DNA of 64,000 bases, taken from IMG/VR virus record IMGVR_UViG_3300048588_001019, positions 16,486 through 80,485 of that record; one strand, 5' to 3'. The DNA is from a virus. The notes under the pieces were generated by a model. It was not told the origin of the DNA. It saw only the letters and a list, made by a program, of their open reading frames with translations, and made no database searches. The translations under genes and the position numbers were made by a program. Shown here piece after piece: positions 1 to 8,358 of this stretch (the first letter of the stretch is position 1; each line of letters starts with the position of its first letter).

Positions 1-405
1 GTCCTGGGTAAATTTTCCTTAACTATTACTGTCAAAATAGCTTGGATGGACTATTTCATTTGAAACAAACAGCAATTTCGATTCACTCCTTGTTTCAAAT
101 GAAACAACTCCTGTTCCTTTTTTTTCGATAGTTTACGGGGCGAATGACCTCATCTGAAAGAAAACCTGATTCATCTGCCGAATCATTTTCCTTTCGTTCT
201 CTGCAAGTCGTTGCCTGCTCTCAATTCGTTGCGTATTCCGACTTCTGAAAATGAACCGAGATGGATAACTTTCAAGGTCAGTCGAGTTTTCTCTCAAAGT
301 CATTCTCGTCCCTGTGTAATGCCACGCGGCTCCCACCACTCGGGCGATTAAATCTTTTGAAGGCGGGCTTCTTTGGAAGCTCCGCCTGATTTCAAATTCT
401 AAGAG
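1..405. other. Intergenic stretch at the window edge with paired near-palindromes
   Basis: No gene can be supported here. Positions 54-68 (TTTCATTTGAAACAA) and 90-104 (TTGTTTCAAATGAAA) are exact reverse complements, and each arm is itself nearly palindromic. They could be two operator half-sites or a hairpin with a loop of about 21 nt. A run of T starts about ten bases after the second arm, but the distance is longer than in a normal terminator. Confidence 0.4.
361..387 (+). other. Strong hairpin upstream of the first operon
   Basis: AGGCGG-CTTC pairs with GAAG-CCGCCT around a short TTT loop, with one or two bulged bases. It sits 37 bp before the ATG of the first gene. No T tract follows on either strand, so it could be an attenuator, an mRNA-stabilising 5' structure or a weak terminator of an upstream minus-strand transcript. 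Only the hairpin itself is seen. Confidence 0.4.
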
Positions 406-423
406 ATGTTATTGGAGAGAAAT

Positions 424-1620
424 ATGAGGAATTTAAGAATGTTTCGAACGCTTTTGGGCGCATGTGCTCTCTTAGCATTTACGTCGGTGACTGGATTTGG
501 TTTCACTCAGCAAACGAGACGAGACGAGCTCTGCGGCGTTGAGCTTTACGAAGAGAGAAGCGATCGTCCGGACGTTTGTGGCAATAGACACGCCGTGAAG
601 GCATCGCCTGCATGCCCTTTTGATAGATTCGAGTCTGGCACCGACCTAGCCTGCCCTGGTGCAGATGCAGGTGGCCGGAAAGTTAAGCCCCAGGCCAGGT
701 TTTTCGGCAATACCGCAGTGACAATCGACTGGGGCAGAGCCCAGGGCGGCTCGATCGTACAAGGCGACGAGAACTTGAGTCAGCTCGTAGGATCCTCCTA
801 CGCTGACTATAAGACCTTTGGCACCCCCGCTAGCGGCGGCGGCGGTTATAGGTGGGTAAAAGAGAGCAGGTATTGGAGCTGCGTGCTGGAAGCTCAGAAA
901 AATCCTCAGTTCAGTTATGTCTCGGTTGAATGCACAGCCAAGCCGTACGCAACGACCTGCGAAGCGGAAAGGTTCGGAAAGATATACAAATCTTGCGAAT
1001 CCACGACTCACGAAATCGTCGGGGCGAAGACCTGCAGAAGCGATCAATTCCGACCTGAGCTTTATAAGAGCTGCAGCTTTTACAAGACGAGAGATGAACT
1101 CAATGTTTACCTCACTGAGGTCAGTTCATCTGCTGATAACTATATCATGATCCTCCCGACTCGACAGGCGGACCTTTATAGCAAACTCCGCGACGAGGCG
1201 TCTTTCAAATGCCTAATTGAAAAATATGACGGGACACCATTCATGGATGAAGTTGTAGTGGATCTGAAGGAAAAATTCTTCCTAATCTTCGGATTGCAGT
1301 ACGACGAGTCCGAGGTGGATTGCAAAAACGTTTCTATCAACGTCAATCCAGAGGTTACGGCAGGCAAATTGAATTGCAAAAATTACACCTACGATAGCTT
1401 GAAAGCTCTCATTCTTCCAGAGGGCATGAGCAAGGGGCTATTCGATAGTTTCGTTAAGAAATGTCAGTCAAAAATAGTATACGACAATCTCTCCAGCTGG
1501 TTTGAGACCAAAAAGGATGAAATCTCACTTCTGGAAGATGACTTAGCGGCTCAAAAGGACACCGGATTGCGTAACAGGCTTCTTGAATTGAAAACCAGGC
1601 TTGATGACGCCACCAAATAA
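424..1620 (+). CDS. Exported cysteine-rich hypothetical protein
   Basis: A 398 aa protein of unknown function. The ATG at 424 is preferred over one at 406 because GGAGAG lies just upstream of it. The N-terminus has a Sec-type signal (basic MRNLRMFR, then a hydrophobic stretch LLGACALLAFTSVTGFGF). The mature part carries more than a dozen cysteines, including repeated short C-containing units with SxxxCE patterns between about residues 150 and 230, which suggests disulfides outside the cytoplasm. The last 60 residues are charged and probably helical. It is the first gene of a tight plus-strand set with two more exported proteins and a nuclease-toxin lipoprotein, so a role in export or display of that toxin is possible, but this is inference. 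No known family was recognised. Confidence 0.75.
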   Translation: MRNLRMFRTLLGACALLAFTSVTGFGFTQQTRRDELCGVELYEERSDRPDVCGNRHAVKASPACPFDRFESGTDLACPGADAGGRKVKPQARFFGNTAVTIDWGRAQGGSIVQGDENLSQLVGSSYADYKTFGTPASGGGGYRWVKESRYWSCVLEAQKNPQFSYVSVECTAKPYATTCEAERFGKIYKSCESTTHEIVGAKTCRSDQFRPELYKSCSFYKTRDELNVYLTEVSSSADNYIMILPTRQADLYSKLRDEASFKCLIEKYDGTPFMDEVVVDLKEKFFLIFGLQYDESEVDCKNVSINVNPEVTAGKLNCKNYTYDSLKALILPEGMSKGLFDSFVKKCQSKIVYDNLSSWFETKKDEISLLEDDLAAQKDTGLRNRLLELKTRLDDATK

Positions 1621-1645
1621 CGCGATGAATCGGGAGCGCTGTCCT

Positions 1646-2905
1646 ATGAAAAGCAGGTTCATTTTAGGGGTATTGGCCCTGGTGCTAAGTATGAATGTGC
1701 GTCCGGTTACTGTTTTGGGCCAAGGTATCGAGATACCTTCATGCACGATGAGCTATGGAATGGATGCCTTTCCTTTAGAGAGCCTTCGTGCGACAAAATA
1801 TTATGTTAGCTTTTGCGCCCAAAAACTCCAGAAAGCGAAGCAATGTTTCGAAAAGGCTGAGCGTGTCACTGCTGATCTTCAGCGGATTTCAGAAAGCTTT
1901 GCAAAAAGGCTAGAGCAGGGTGGGGTTGGCACCGGCAACATCTGGAATCGGTATCTTTCTTTGAAACAATCCACTCTCCAGAACCAGGAGAGAATAGGTT
2001 TATTGATAAGAGATTTTAAGGATGTTCCGACCGACGAGGCGCGTATCCTGCAGCAGATGTCGAATCTTCATACGAGGTTTGCGGCTGATATAGAGTCCCT
2101 GAACTCGGTATACAATGCCGAAAGTCAGCTTCTCGGGGCTTTGGACGAACTTCAGGCAGAGCTTGAGTCCGCGGGTCTCTCCGATGGCATGAAACTTCAG
2201 GCAAATGACGGATCTGCATGCGATCAAAAGGAATTCAGTCCGACAGCAACAAAGCTTGAACAGTTGCCTCGTCAGATGTACTCCGACTCCGTTATCATAA
2301 AAGATTCTATCACGAAGACCAGGCAAGCTCGAGAAGCGCTTGTTCAATACGCTTTCTTCTACTTTAAGCTGGCATTGGAGAATGCGTATAAGAACGCAAT
2401 CAACGGCGGTCTGTCCGATCTGGGAGGAAAACTGGATGCAGTACTGCAGGCTAAGACCGTAGGCGCTGAGTTCGAAGCCTGGGTCACCTATACAGCCACG
2501 GAGAATGACCGGAACTATCTTGAGTCGGTCTACCTTCAGTTTACAAAGCCTTTTGCCCTGGCTGTCTTGGATCAGAAAACCGCCCAAAACTTTCTCGACA
2601 GGATGCGTGTCATTAGAGATGCGTACCCTGAGGTAGCGGCACCCTACGTCACCAGAATCGAAAGTATGATCAAGTTTTTTGGTGATAAAGTGGCCCGTAT
2701 CGAGAAAAAAGGCTGGAACGGGTATCTGAGTAGCCAAAAATCCTGGGCTGACAGATACGTAGCAAACCCAGCACAAGTCTCCAAAGAGTGTGTCGCTGCA
2801 ATGAGCGAATATTTGAAATCCTATTCGGCCGTCGAGAGTTTTGACGTATTTCAGCAAGCTGAAGACGCTTACAAAGCTGCCGCCACAATTTGCAGAAGGA
2901 AATAA
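1646..2905 (+). CDS. Exported alpha-helical hypothetical protein
   Basis: A 419 aa protein. An in-frame run allows earlier starts overlapping the preceding gene, but ATG 1646 follows GGGAGCG with about 8 bp spacing and opens a clean signal peptide (MKSRFILGVLALVLSM). The mature protein is rich in Leu, Gln, Lys and Glu and looks almost wholly alpha-helical, with several probable coiled-coil stretches between residues 50 and 180. Five or so cysteines flank the helices. The stop is 2 bp before the next start, so it is almost certainly cotranscribed with the toxin lipoprotein. The family is not recognised. It could be a periplasmic scaffold or carrier for its neighbours. Confidence 0.75.
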   Translation: MKSRFILGVLALVLSMNVRPVTVLGQGIEIPSCTMSYGMDAFPLESLRATKYYVSFCAQKLQKAKQCFEKAERVTADLQRISESFAKRLEQGGVGTGNIWNRYLSLKQSTLQNQERIGLLIRDFKDVPTDEARILQQMSNLHTRFAADIESLNSVYNAESQLLGALDELQAELESAGLSDGMKLQANDGSACDQKEFSPTATKLEQLPRQMYSDSVIIKDSITKTRQAREALVQYAFFYFKLALENAYKNAINGGLSDLGGKLDAVLQAKTVGAEFEAWVTYTATENDRNYLESVYLQFTKPFALAVLDQKTAQNFLDRMRVIRDAYPEVAAPYVTRIESMIKFFGDKVARIEKKGWNGYLSSQKSWADRYVANPAQVSKECVAAMSEYLKSYSAVESFDVFQQAEDAYKAAATICRRK

Positions 2906-2907
2906 GA

Positions 2908-4380
2908 ATGAGATCCCTTTTTATTCTTATCGTATCTATTCTGATTTCAAGCTGCACCCCAGGCGTTCAATCGGTATCGACTCTTAAGGATATTGATTGT
3001 GCGGGATTGGTGATTCAGCCGGGGCAGCCACCTGCGGTCTGTAACGGTTCGATTGTTTATATAGACCCCGAAACAGGACAGCTCAAATTTTCAAACTTGG
3101 TCGCCACCGTCACACAGCAAGCGGCCCAGGACATGACCAAAGACGAAATCGTTTATGCGGCTGTCGCCCCATACCTACCACCCCTGGCCGATGGTCTGTA
3201 CAAGGCAGCTATCAAAAAGAATTACAGGGACGCCTGCGAGAAAGAGCGGGACGAGATCGCGGTGAAAGAGGCAGAGGTTAAAAAACTAACAGCTGACACG
3301 AACGTCCTGCTTGCCACTGCCAACACTGAATTGCCTCGCCTCGAAAATAGTGCGAGCCAAAACGGTTTCGGACTACGAGAGAATCACGCCAGTGAGCTCG
3401 CTTCCTTCGAGCAGGCGTCGAAAGAACAGCTTGCGTCTTTGGCACAACAACTTCCGCCACCGAGCGATATTCCAGACGTAGGCCAAACCCCTGGCCAGCA
3501 ATTCCCTGAGCAGGCGAAGGTCGAAAGAGGACAGGCCCTCATAGATAACGCCGAAGCAAAAATCGGAGCGTTCCGCGGACAAAGCGATTTCGAGACGAGA
3601 AGAGGATTACTTGCTTTGGCCAAGGAGGCCATGGGAGCGGCGCGTTTATCGTACCGAAACGGGCAAGTCGCACAGGGAGACTATCTCTACAACATCGCTG
3701 TTGCGGCAGCCGACATAACTATGTCCATTGCACCGGTATTTGGTTGGGGCAAAGATTTCTACGAGGCACGATACGGCATAAATGCTTTGACTGGTAAGGA
3801 GCTGACCAAATTCGAAAGAACCATGGCCTGGGTGGGGGTAGTAACCGCAGGCATCGGTAGTAAGGTTGTGCTGGCAGTTAAGCTGGGGGCCTTCATAAAA
3901 ATAGGCAAGAATGGTCTTCAGGAGCTAGCGGAAGCGGAGAAGTTCATTAGGGCTGCAGAATCATTAGGTTTAAGAAGCACCAGTGAGATAAAAGCCTTTA
4001 GTGATGTTGCTGATAAGATGGGAAAATCTGCCGAGGAGCTTGCCGACGCCATAAAAACTGGTGTAGGTAAATCAGGCCAAGATTTCGAACAGCACCTGAT
4101 GAAAAAGCTTGGCGGTGAGCCGCCCTTCAAAGTTTCCAATTCTCGCGGTACTAGAGAATTCGACGGTAGGGTGGGAAAAGCTTGGTACGAGGCAAAGACT
4201 GGCTGGGAAGACCTTAACTTGGAAAAGTTCAAGTCAGACATGGGGAAAGGTTTATCTATATCGTCGGACGAAGGGGCTTCTTACCATTTGCTCACCAACT
4301 CAACCATTCCTGTAGATTTACAGGAATGGCTTACGAAAAAAGGTATAACGTTCGTTCATTACACTGAGGTTCCCAAATGA
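2908..4380 (+). CDS. Lipoprotein with C-terminal PD-(D/E)XK nuclease-type toxin domain
   Basis: A 490 aa protein. The start at ATG 2908 gives a lipoprotein signal with lipobox LISSC (Cys16). Residues about 110-250 are charged and probably coiled coil. A hydrophobic, glycine-rich segment follows (FGWGKDFYEARYGINALTG and beyond), which resembles the pre-toxin PT-TG-type module of polymorphic toxins. The last 100 residues look like a restriction-endonuclease-fold toxin: Asp419 in EFDGRV, then Glu428-x-Lys430 in WYEAKTG, then a C-terminal helix and strand pattern typical of the fold. Known members of such toxins cleave DNA or RNA of competitors. The next gene overlaps by 4 bp (ATGA), as expected for an immunity partner. 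Being a lipoprotein rather than a Rhs, CdiA or VgrG carrier is unusual. The nuclease fold is inferred from motif spacing only. Confidence 0.65.
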   Translation: MRSLFILIVSILISSCTPGVQSVSTLKDIDCAGLVIQPGQPPAVCNGSIVYIDPETGQLKFSNLVATVTQQAAQDMTKDEIVYAAVAPYLPPLADGLYKAAIKKNYRDACEKERDEIAVKEAEVKKLTADTNVLLATANTELPRLENSASQNGFGLRENHASELASFEQASKEQLASLAQQLPPPSDIPDVGQTPGQQFPEQAKVERGQALIDNAEAKIGAFRGQSDFETRRGLLALAKEAMGAARLSYRNGQVAQGDYLYNIAVAAADITMSIAPVFGWGKDFYEARYGINALTGKELTKFERTMAWVGVVTAGIGSKVVLAVKLGAFIKIGKNGLQELAEAEKFIRAAESLGLRSTSEIKAFSDVADKMGKSAEELADAIKTGVGKSGQDFEQHLMKKLGGEPPFKVSNSRGTREFDGRVGKAWYEAKTGWEDLNLEKFKSDMGKGLSISSDEGASYHLLTNSTIPVDLQEWLTKKGITFVHYTEVPK

Positions 4381-4841
4381 ATTCTTCTATGAGTGTCACG
4401 CAACTCAAGAGTGGCATGGACTTTGTTGAACTGCTGAAGTGCTTTCTTTCAGCCTCCTGGGCGTTGGAGTATCAAGGCAAGGTCAACTTTACTCCAGTTG
4501 GGGGAGATTTTGGTGATTGGGTGTCGGAACCTTTTGTTTCTAACGAAAAGGTTTTCGAAATCATCGCAAAGAAATTATCACTCAAAGAAGACATTGCAGT
4601 TACAATCTTTTATAACGGATCTACCCACGGCGCCGATTTGCTTTTTAATCCTGCAAAAAATCAATTGACCATTAGCTGGGATGTTGATCGGGTCTTGGAT
4701 AAAGCAGGCAATTTGGATTTTCCTTGGTATATAGAAAAAGTTAAGGTCGCATTATCGGGCAGATTCGCAGGATTGGTGTTACGCTCGGAAGAGCATGATT
4801 CTGGAGGTCGCTCTTTACAAGCCAGAGAAGACGTTCTTTAA
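4377..4841 (+). CDS. Probable immunity protein for the lipoprotein toxin
   Basis: A 154 aa soluble protein with no signal peptide. Its ATG overlaps the toxin stop codon (ATGA at 4377-4380), so translation is likely coupled. The sequence is acidic and mixed alpha/beta with no motif I can name. The position directly after a C-terminal toxin domain, the small size and the cytoplasmic character are the usual signs of a cognate immunity protein. Its C-terminal tail (GGRSLQAREDV) recurs in a decayed copy at about 5242-5436, and tandem immunity copies are common in polymorphic toxin loci. Function is inferred from context. Confidence 0.55.
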   Translation: MNSSMSVTQLKSGMDFVELLKCFLSASWALEYQGKVNFTPVGGDFGDWVSEPFVSNEKVFEIIAKKLSLKEDIAVTIFYNGSTHGADLLFNPAKNQLTISWDVDRVLDKAGNLDFPWYIEKVKVALSGRFAGLVLRSEEHDSGGRSLQAREDVL

Positions 4842-4880
4842 GAGTGGAAAATATGAGCGTCGGATTCATTCTTGGTAAAC

Positions 4881-5210
4881 ATGACGAAAAAAGAACGACT
4901 ATCTTGGTCGCACCTTTCAATTAATTCCAAGCAGGAAATCCTGCATAGCCCTGTAGGTCGCGCCCTTGTAACAGGTTACGTGCTCGATAACACTGGAGAT
5001 TCGATCGTTTTCGTGCCTGAACTAGTTGAATTAGGTTGGCCTGAAGGCCTCGACAACAAAACGTTACGGTCGTTCAGCGATGTCACCGAAGCCCAGCTGG
5101 AAAAATTAGAAAAGCAGGGACTTTTAACCGGCCGTCGGAAGCGCATAATAGACGAAGAACAAAATGCTTATGTTTGGGATTTTGATCAGGATTCGGGAGC
5201 CCTGCGATGA
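4881..5210 (+). CDS. Hypothetical protein of the toxin-immunity locus
   Basis: A 109 aa protein without recognised domains, predicted cytoplasmic and mostly helical at the C-terminus (EAQLEKLEKQGLL). The start is uncertain: ATG 4881 has a poor ribosome site, while ATG 4853 has a better one (GTGGAAAAT) but reads only 22 codons (MSVGFILGKHDEK...) before a stop. The N-terminus may therefore have suffered a frameshift. It lies between the probable immunity gene and the decayed second immunity copy, so it could be part of a second toxin or immunity cassette. Confidence 0.45.
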   Translation: MTKKERLSWSHLSINSKQEILHSPVGRALVTGYVLDNTGDSIVFVPELVELGWPEGLDNKTLRSFSDVTEAQLEKLEKQGLLTGRRKRIIDEEQNAYVWDFDQDSGALR

Positions 5211-5241
5211 CGTTCGTTGCCGCAAGGAATTGAAATAAATT

Positions 5242-5436
5242 TTCTTTGAGCGTTACCCACCTCAAGAATGGAAGAGTGATTCTTTAGGTCGCTCATTGCA
5301 GTCCAGGAAAGACGTTGTTAAGACATTCCGCGGATCAGACAGCACACGGCTGAAAGAGTTCGAACTCGATGGCTTCGAAATAAACCTTAGAAATCTGCAA
5401 TTTGGATACAAGGCTTCCCTGCGGTCTCATACATAG
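5242..5436 (+). pseudogene. Decayed second copy of the immunity gene (3' part)
   Basis: No start codon, but the frame is open to TAG at 5434. The translated stretch DSLGRSLQSRKDVV matches the C-terminal tail of the upstream immunity protein (DSGGRSLQAREDVL). Just before it, DNA at about 5247-5272 resembles the 5' end of that gene (both carry a GTTACCCACCTCAAG / GTCACGCAACTCAAG-like string), so most of the middle has been deleted. The frame then continues for about 38 residues that the intact copy lacks. Confidence 0.5.
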
Positions 5437-5556
5437 TCACGACGGATTGAGAATTCTGGTGAAGCTTGAGTCTCCATATACCACAGCCATTGTGCCATCT
5501 TCATACAGCAAAAGCGATCCCATCCAAAACAAAGAATTCGCCAGGGGAAGGGCACT

Positions 5557-5805
5557 GTGAAATATCTGGACAAAATGTTGTTTATAATGTGCCTAGCGTT
5601 TTATGCCTGGGGAATGATCGACGGCCGCGCTAAGTTTTGGGGAATGATCGGTGGAAATTCCACCTTCATATTTTATATTTTACTGTTGCGCAAACGGAAG
5701 GGGCAACGCCTCGTTGATGTGAGTGTTATGGTATTGATCGTATGCGTAGTCCTCCTTCTAGGCTTGCAGATCCTCGACTATATGAGAGATTTGCAGAAGG
5801 CCTGA
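5557..5805 (+). CDS. Small two-helix membrane protein
   Basis: An 82 aa protein starting at GTG 5557 behind a strong ribosome site (AGGGGAAGG). Two or three hydrophobic segments can be seen: residues 7-20, 29-45 (FWGMIGGNSTFIFYILLL) and 53-72 (VMVLIVCVVLLLGLQI). A short basic loop (RKRKGQR) separates the last two. It closes the plus-strand toxin region. It may be a small inner-membrane immunity-type protein, but nothing beyond topology supports that. Confidence 0.55.
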   Translation: MKYLDKMLFIMCLAFYAWGMIDGRAKFWGMIGGNSTFIFYILLLRKRKGQRLVDVSVMVLIVCVVLLLGLQILDYMRDLQKA

Positions 5806-5931
5806 ACGTTGACTATTCTGCGACTCCGTATTTTTGTTAAAGACCTTTTTCAGGGGAGAAGCTGAGGCATGCTGAGTTGTCATGCCTTCTGCTTATGAGA
5901 GCCTGTTGACGTTTGTCATGCTTTCGTGGAC

Positions 5932-6405
5932 TTACTGAAACAGAGTTTGAATCATTCGTATTGTCTCTCTCTGATTCTCGATTTCAATCTGGCGCTGCTC
6001 CATTTCAAGCCGCCCTTTTTGTATATCGATCTGAGCCTCGGCACCCTTGCGATGCAGCTCGACCTGCTCTTCTTGAAGGGCAAGATATTCTTCTTCGGCT
6101 TTGGCTTTGCGTTCTTCCTGCATTTTCTTTGCCTTTTCTTCCTCGTCTTTGGCACTATTTGCTGCGACCATTGGAGCCAATTTAAGGCGAACTAATCTGC
6201 AAAATTTTGGGGTGCTTAGGCAGTCCTCACTCGCATCTGCAAGCCTTTTGCATGAAATCTGGATTTGGGAGTTACATTCCTCGGCGAGAAGGGCTACCCC
6301 CTTCTCATAGAGCTGAGAGGAAAGACGGCCATTTTTTACCTTAATGCGAAGGGTGTCGGCGCTTTTTGCAGCTTCCACACATGCAGCGCCGTCAAGCGTC
6401 CCCAT
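5932..6405 (-). CDS. Coiled-coil hypothetical protein
   Basis: A 157 aa protein with CAGGA about 9 bp before the ATG. Residues 1-75 hold cysteines in a pattern similar to the end of the upstream 225 aa protein (CVEAAK, EECNSQIQISCKRLADAS), and residues 80-157 form a long, highly charged coiled coil rich in Glu, Lys and Gln. It starts only 17 bp after the stop of the upstream lipoprotein gene. The frame is open further upstream without a start, so the two could be halves of one gene split by a frameshift. Function unknown. Confidence 0.5.
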   Translation of the reverse strand: MGTLDGAACVEAAKSADTLRIKVKNGRLSSQLYEKGVALLAEECNSQIQISCKRLADASEDCLSTPKFCRLVRLKLAPMVAANSAKDEEEKAKKMQEERKAKAEEEYLALQEEQVELHRKGAEAQIDIQKGRLEMEQRQIEIENQRETIRMIQTLFQ

Positions 6406-6422
6406 GCAAAGTATTCCTGCTG

Positions 6423-7100
6423 CTAAAAGCTCGTTTCTGGTGTCCTGGTTTGGCTGGCCACACTAAGCGCTTCACTACAGTTCTTCTTAATTGCAGCGAT
6501 TCCCTGATCCTTTTGTGCTGCAATACAGAGACCAATACGAGCCCTGGTTCTAAAGGAGTTCGCCCCTGGTCCAGAGTATGTTTCAAGAATCTTGAGTGCG
6601 TTTGAACAGTGGTCAGCATATTCGCTTTTCTGCGGCACCATACGACACTTTTGTGACAGCTCTGTCAGAAGTTTTTCTTCTTCCAGAACCTTGGCGTTGT
6701 CCGTGACACCATTCTTGCTTGGAGACAAAGGGGAGCTGATTGCGGCTTGATAAGCTTCGTATGATGGCTCAATACACTGAATTACGAGCTTGGCTTGAAC
6801 CCAACGATTGAAGGTATTAGGGTCAATTTTTCGCTCAGTAACTACTGAGTCAAAGAGCTTGGATCCTTTTGGGCAGATTGCGTCGATTTTCGGCTTTAGC
6901 GATGCCTGCGCGGATGCAAGAATCTGTTCTTTATTGAACTCAGTATGAAGATTCTGGATAGTGGTTTCGACCTCATAACGCCGCGGCTTTACAACTTCGG
7001 GAGGCAGCGACTCATGCCAGCTAATCTCAGAAATACTGTCAGTCGCGCAAGAGAGCTGAGTGAAAGCAGTCAATAAAAATAGGTGCTGTAAACACTTCAT
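6423..7100 (-). CDS. Putative lipoprotein of unknown function
   Basis: A 225 aa protein with a lipoprotein-like N-terminus: MKCLQHLFLLTAFTQLSC, Cys18 in a TQLSC lipobox. The mature protein has paired cysteines and helical segments near the C-terminus (ARIGLCIAAQKDQGIAAIKK) that resemble Sel1 or TPR-type helices, though no clear repeat could be counted. It precedes the coiled-coil gene by 17 bp, and the two are likely one transcript or one broken gene. Confidence 0.55.
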   Translation of the reverse strand: MKCLQHLFLLTAFTQLSCATDSISEISWHESLPPEVVKPRRYEVETTIQNLHTEFNKEQILASAQASLKPKIDAICPKGSKLFDSVVTERKIDPNTFNRWVQAKLVIQCIEPSYEAYQAAISSPLSPSKNGVTDNAKVLEEEKLLTELSQKCRMVPQKSEYADHCSNALKILETYSGPGANSFRTRARIGLCIAAQKDQGIAAIKKNCSEALSVASQTRTPETSF

Positions 7101-7169
7101 GAATGAGTCTCATCAGGATTGTTCGCCTCGCCCGATGTGAAGCGAGCTTCAATAGTAGTTGCAAGGTAA

Positions 7170-7430
7170 TCAGCTGGCTTTTGCCATCCCCGTCTTTGCA
7201 GTAGCTTGATTCCTAGCCTTTTTCTTTAACTTTTTTGCTTCCGATGTTTCTAAATTTTTCTGAATGACGCTTAAACCGCCTCCGCACTTTGCGCTTAATT
7301 GAGTGCCGTCGCAGCATTGATTGGAGCAGACGCCTCCTTGGTGAGAACAGCATCCTCGTCGACCTTCCGCGACTTGCGATATCGGAAGTAAGACTGCGGT
7401 GGCGAATATGAATCTCTTCAACAGCTTCAT
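7170..7430 (-). CDS. Small secreted cysteine-rich protein
   Basis: An 86 aa protein. ATG 7430 is preferred over an upstream in-frame start because GAGGT lies 6-7 bp before it. A signal peptide (MKLLKRFIFATAVLLPISQVAEG) is followed by a cysteine-rich segment: RRGCCSHQGGVCSNQCCDG and then SAKC, six or seven cysteines within 35 residues. The C-terminus is basic. Short exported proteins with a GCCSHHGG-like motif are widespread in Proteobacteria and of unknown function. Cotranscription with neighbours is not evident. Confidence 0.6.
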   Translation of the reverse strand: MKLLKRFIFATAVLLPISQVAEGRRGCCSHQGGVCSNQCCDGTQLSAKCGGGLSVIQKNLETSEAKKLKKKARNQATAKTGMAKAS

Positions 7431-7689
7431 AAGTAACCTCAAATTTTTGAGCAACCTATCACTTCCACCAGACCTGTAAAGACCATTCTCTACGAAAATC
7501 GAATGTTCGGCGAGTTGGGCATTTATCCGAACAATAAATGAGCAATAGTAGCAAGAAAATGTCCATCATGCCTTGGCGATATCCTGCAAATGACGGAATT
7601 TATGTAACTTTGAAAGTTAAGAGGTGCTTGGACGCCGGGACCTTAAGCGCGGAACTATCAAGTTTTCTATTATGCCTTAGGGGCTAGGC

Positions 7690-8040
7690 CACCAAATGGC
7701 CTTATAGGAGAAGCATCGTGAAAGCATTTCCTCTGACAATGCTAATCCGACGAAGACTGATTTGCTGGTTGAGATGGTAGGGCAGTAAAGAAATCTTAAC
7801 CTTTGGATGCCATCGAGGTGATGCTTCAAGTGTGCGCAGCCACTTCCTATATCATGGGTCAGTGGTTTGTGATTGACCATCGCAATGAGGGCAGCGGTCA
7901 ATAGATCCCCAGATAGCCAAGGATAGTGTTCCGCACTCTGAACACGCAGCGGCAATTTCCATTTGTTCCAGGATAGTAAAAACCAGTGCTTCAAATTCGG
8001 GTTTCGATGATTTCCTTTTGGCGAAGGTTAATGGTGACAC
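7690..8040. repeat. Degenerate copy A of a two-gene repeat module
   Basis: DNA from about 7695 to 8000 aligns by eye with 12700-12990 and in part with 13160-13320. The plus-strand half is the end of a decayed coding sequence (residues like NPTKTDLLVEMVGQ before TAA), then the shared motif TAAAGAAATCTTAACC at 7786-7801, then a minus-strand zinc-ribbon gene. No other gene can be supported between 7431 and 8358. Confidence 0.55.
7852..8040 (-). CDS. Small zinc-ribbon protein, copy A
   Basis: Up to 62 aa. The last 45 residues hold CSECG and CPHC knuckles around LSLAIWGS, a four-cysteine zinc ribbon. The same protein occurs at 12858-13013 (CPDCG...CPHC, ending DGQSQSTNP). The start is unclear because the region that carries the ribosome site in copy B is not conserved here, so this copy may be decayed. 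Function unknown. Confidence 0.35.
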   Translation of the reverse strand: MSPLTFAKRKSSKPEFEALVFTILEQMEIAAACSECGTLSLAIWGSIDRCPHCDGQSQTTDP

Positions 8041-8358
8041 TCCTAATCAATCATCTTCAGAAGTGTTGAGCTAGGGAGGTGGATCATTACAGTATGTCAG
8101 ACCCAAAGGGTAGGAAATTGATTTCATCCGCGGAATTGTGAGTTGCTTACCAAAGAAGTATCCAGGCAACGTCTTGTATTTCGCTCAGCACAGAACATAG
8201 CCCCTACAGAGTATTTATTAAACAATCGAAAGTATTGACAATATTCAGCTGATGAAGGGGCGTGGTACCCAGGAAATATCTCAGTCGGAATTGCTAAAGC
8301 TTTCATCCGCTTCACCGATCCTTCTCTCAGATGGGTTTGCGCAAACGAGGCTTAAAAG

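Noticed and set aside
646-1047. Long minus-strand frames opposite the exported protein genes (also at 2000-2857 and 3918-4241)
   Set aside because: They lie fully inside well-supported genes, lack ribosome sites and show no domain pattern, so they are frame shadows.
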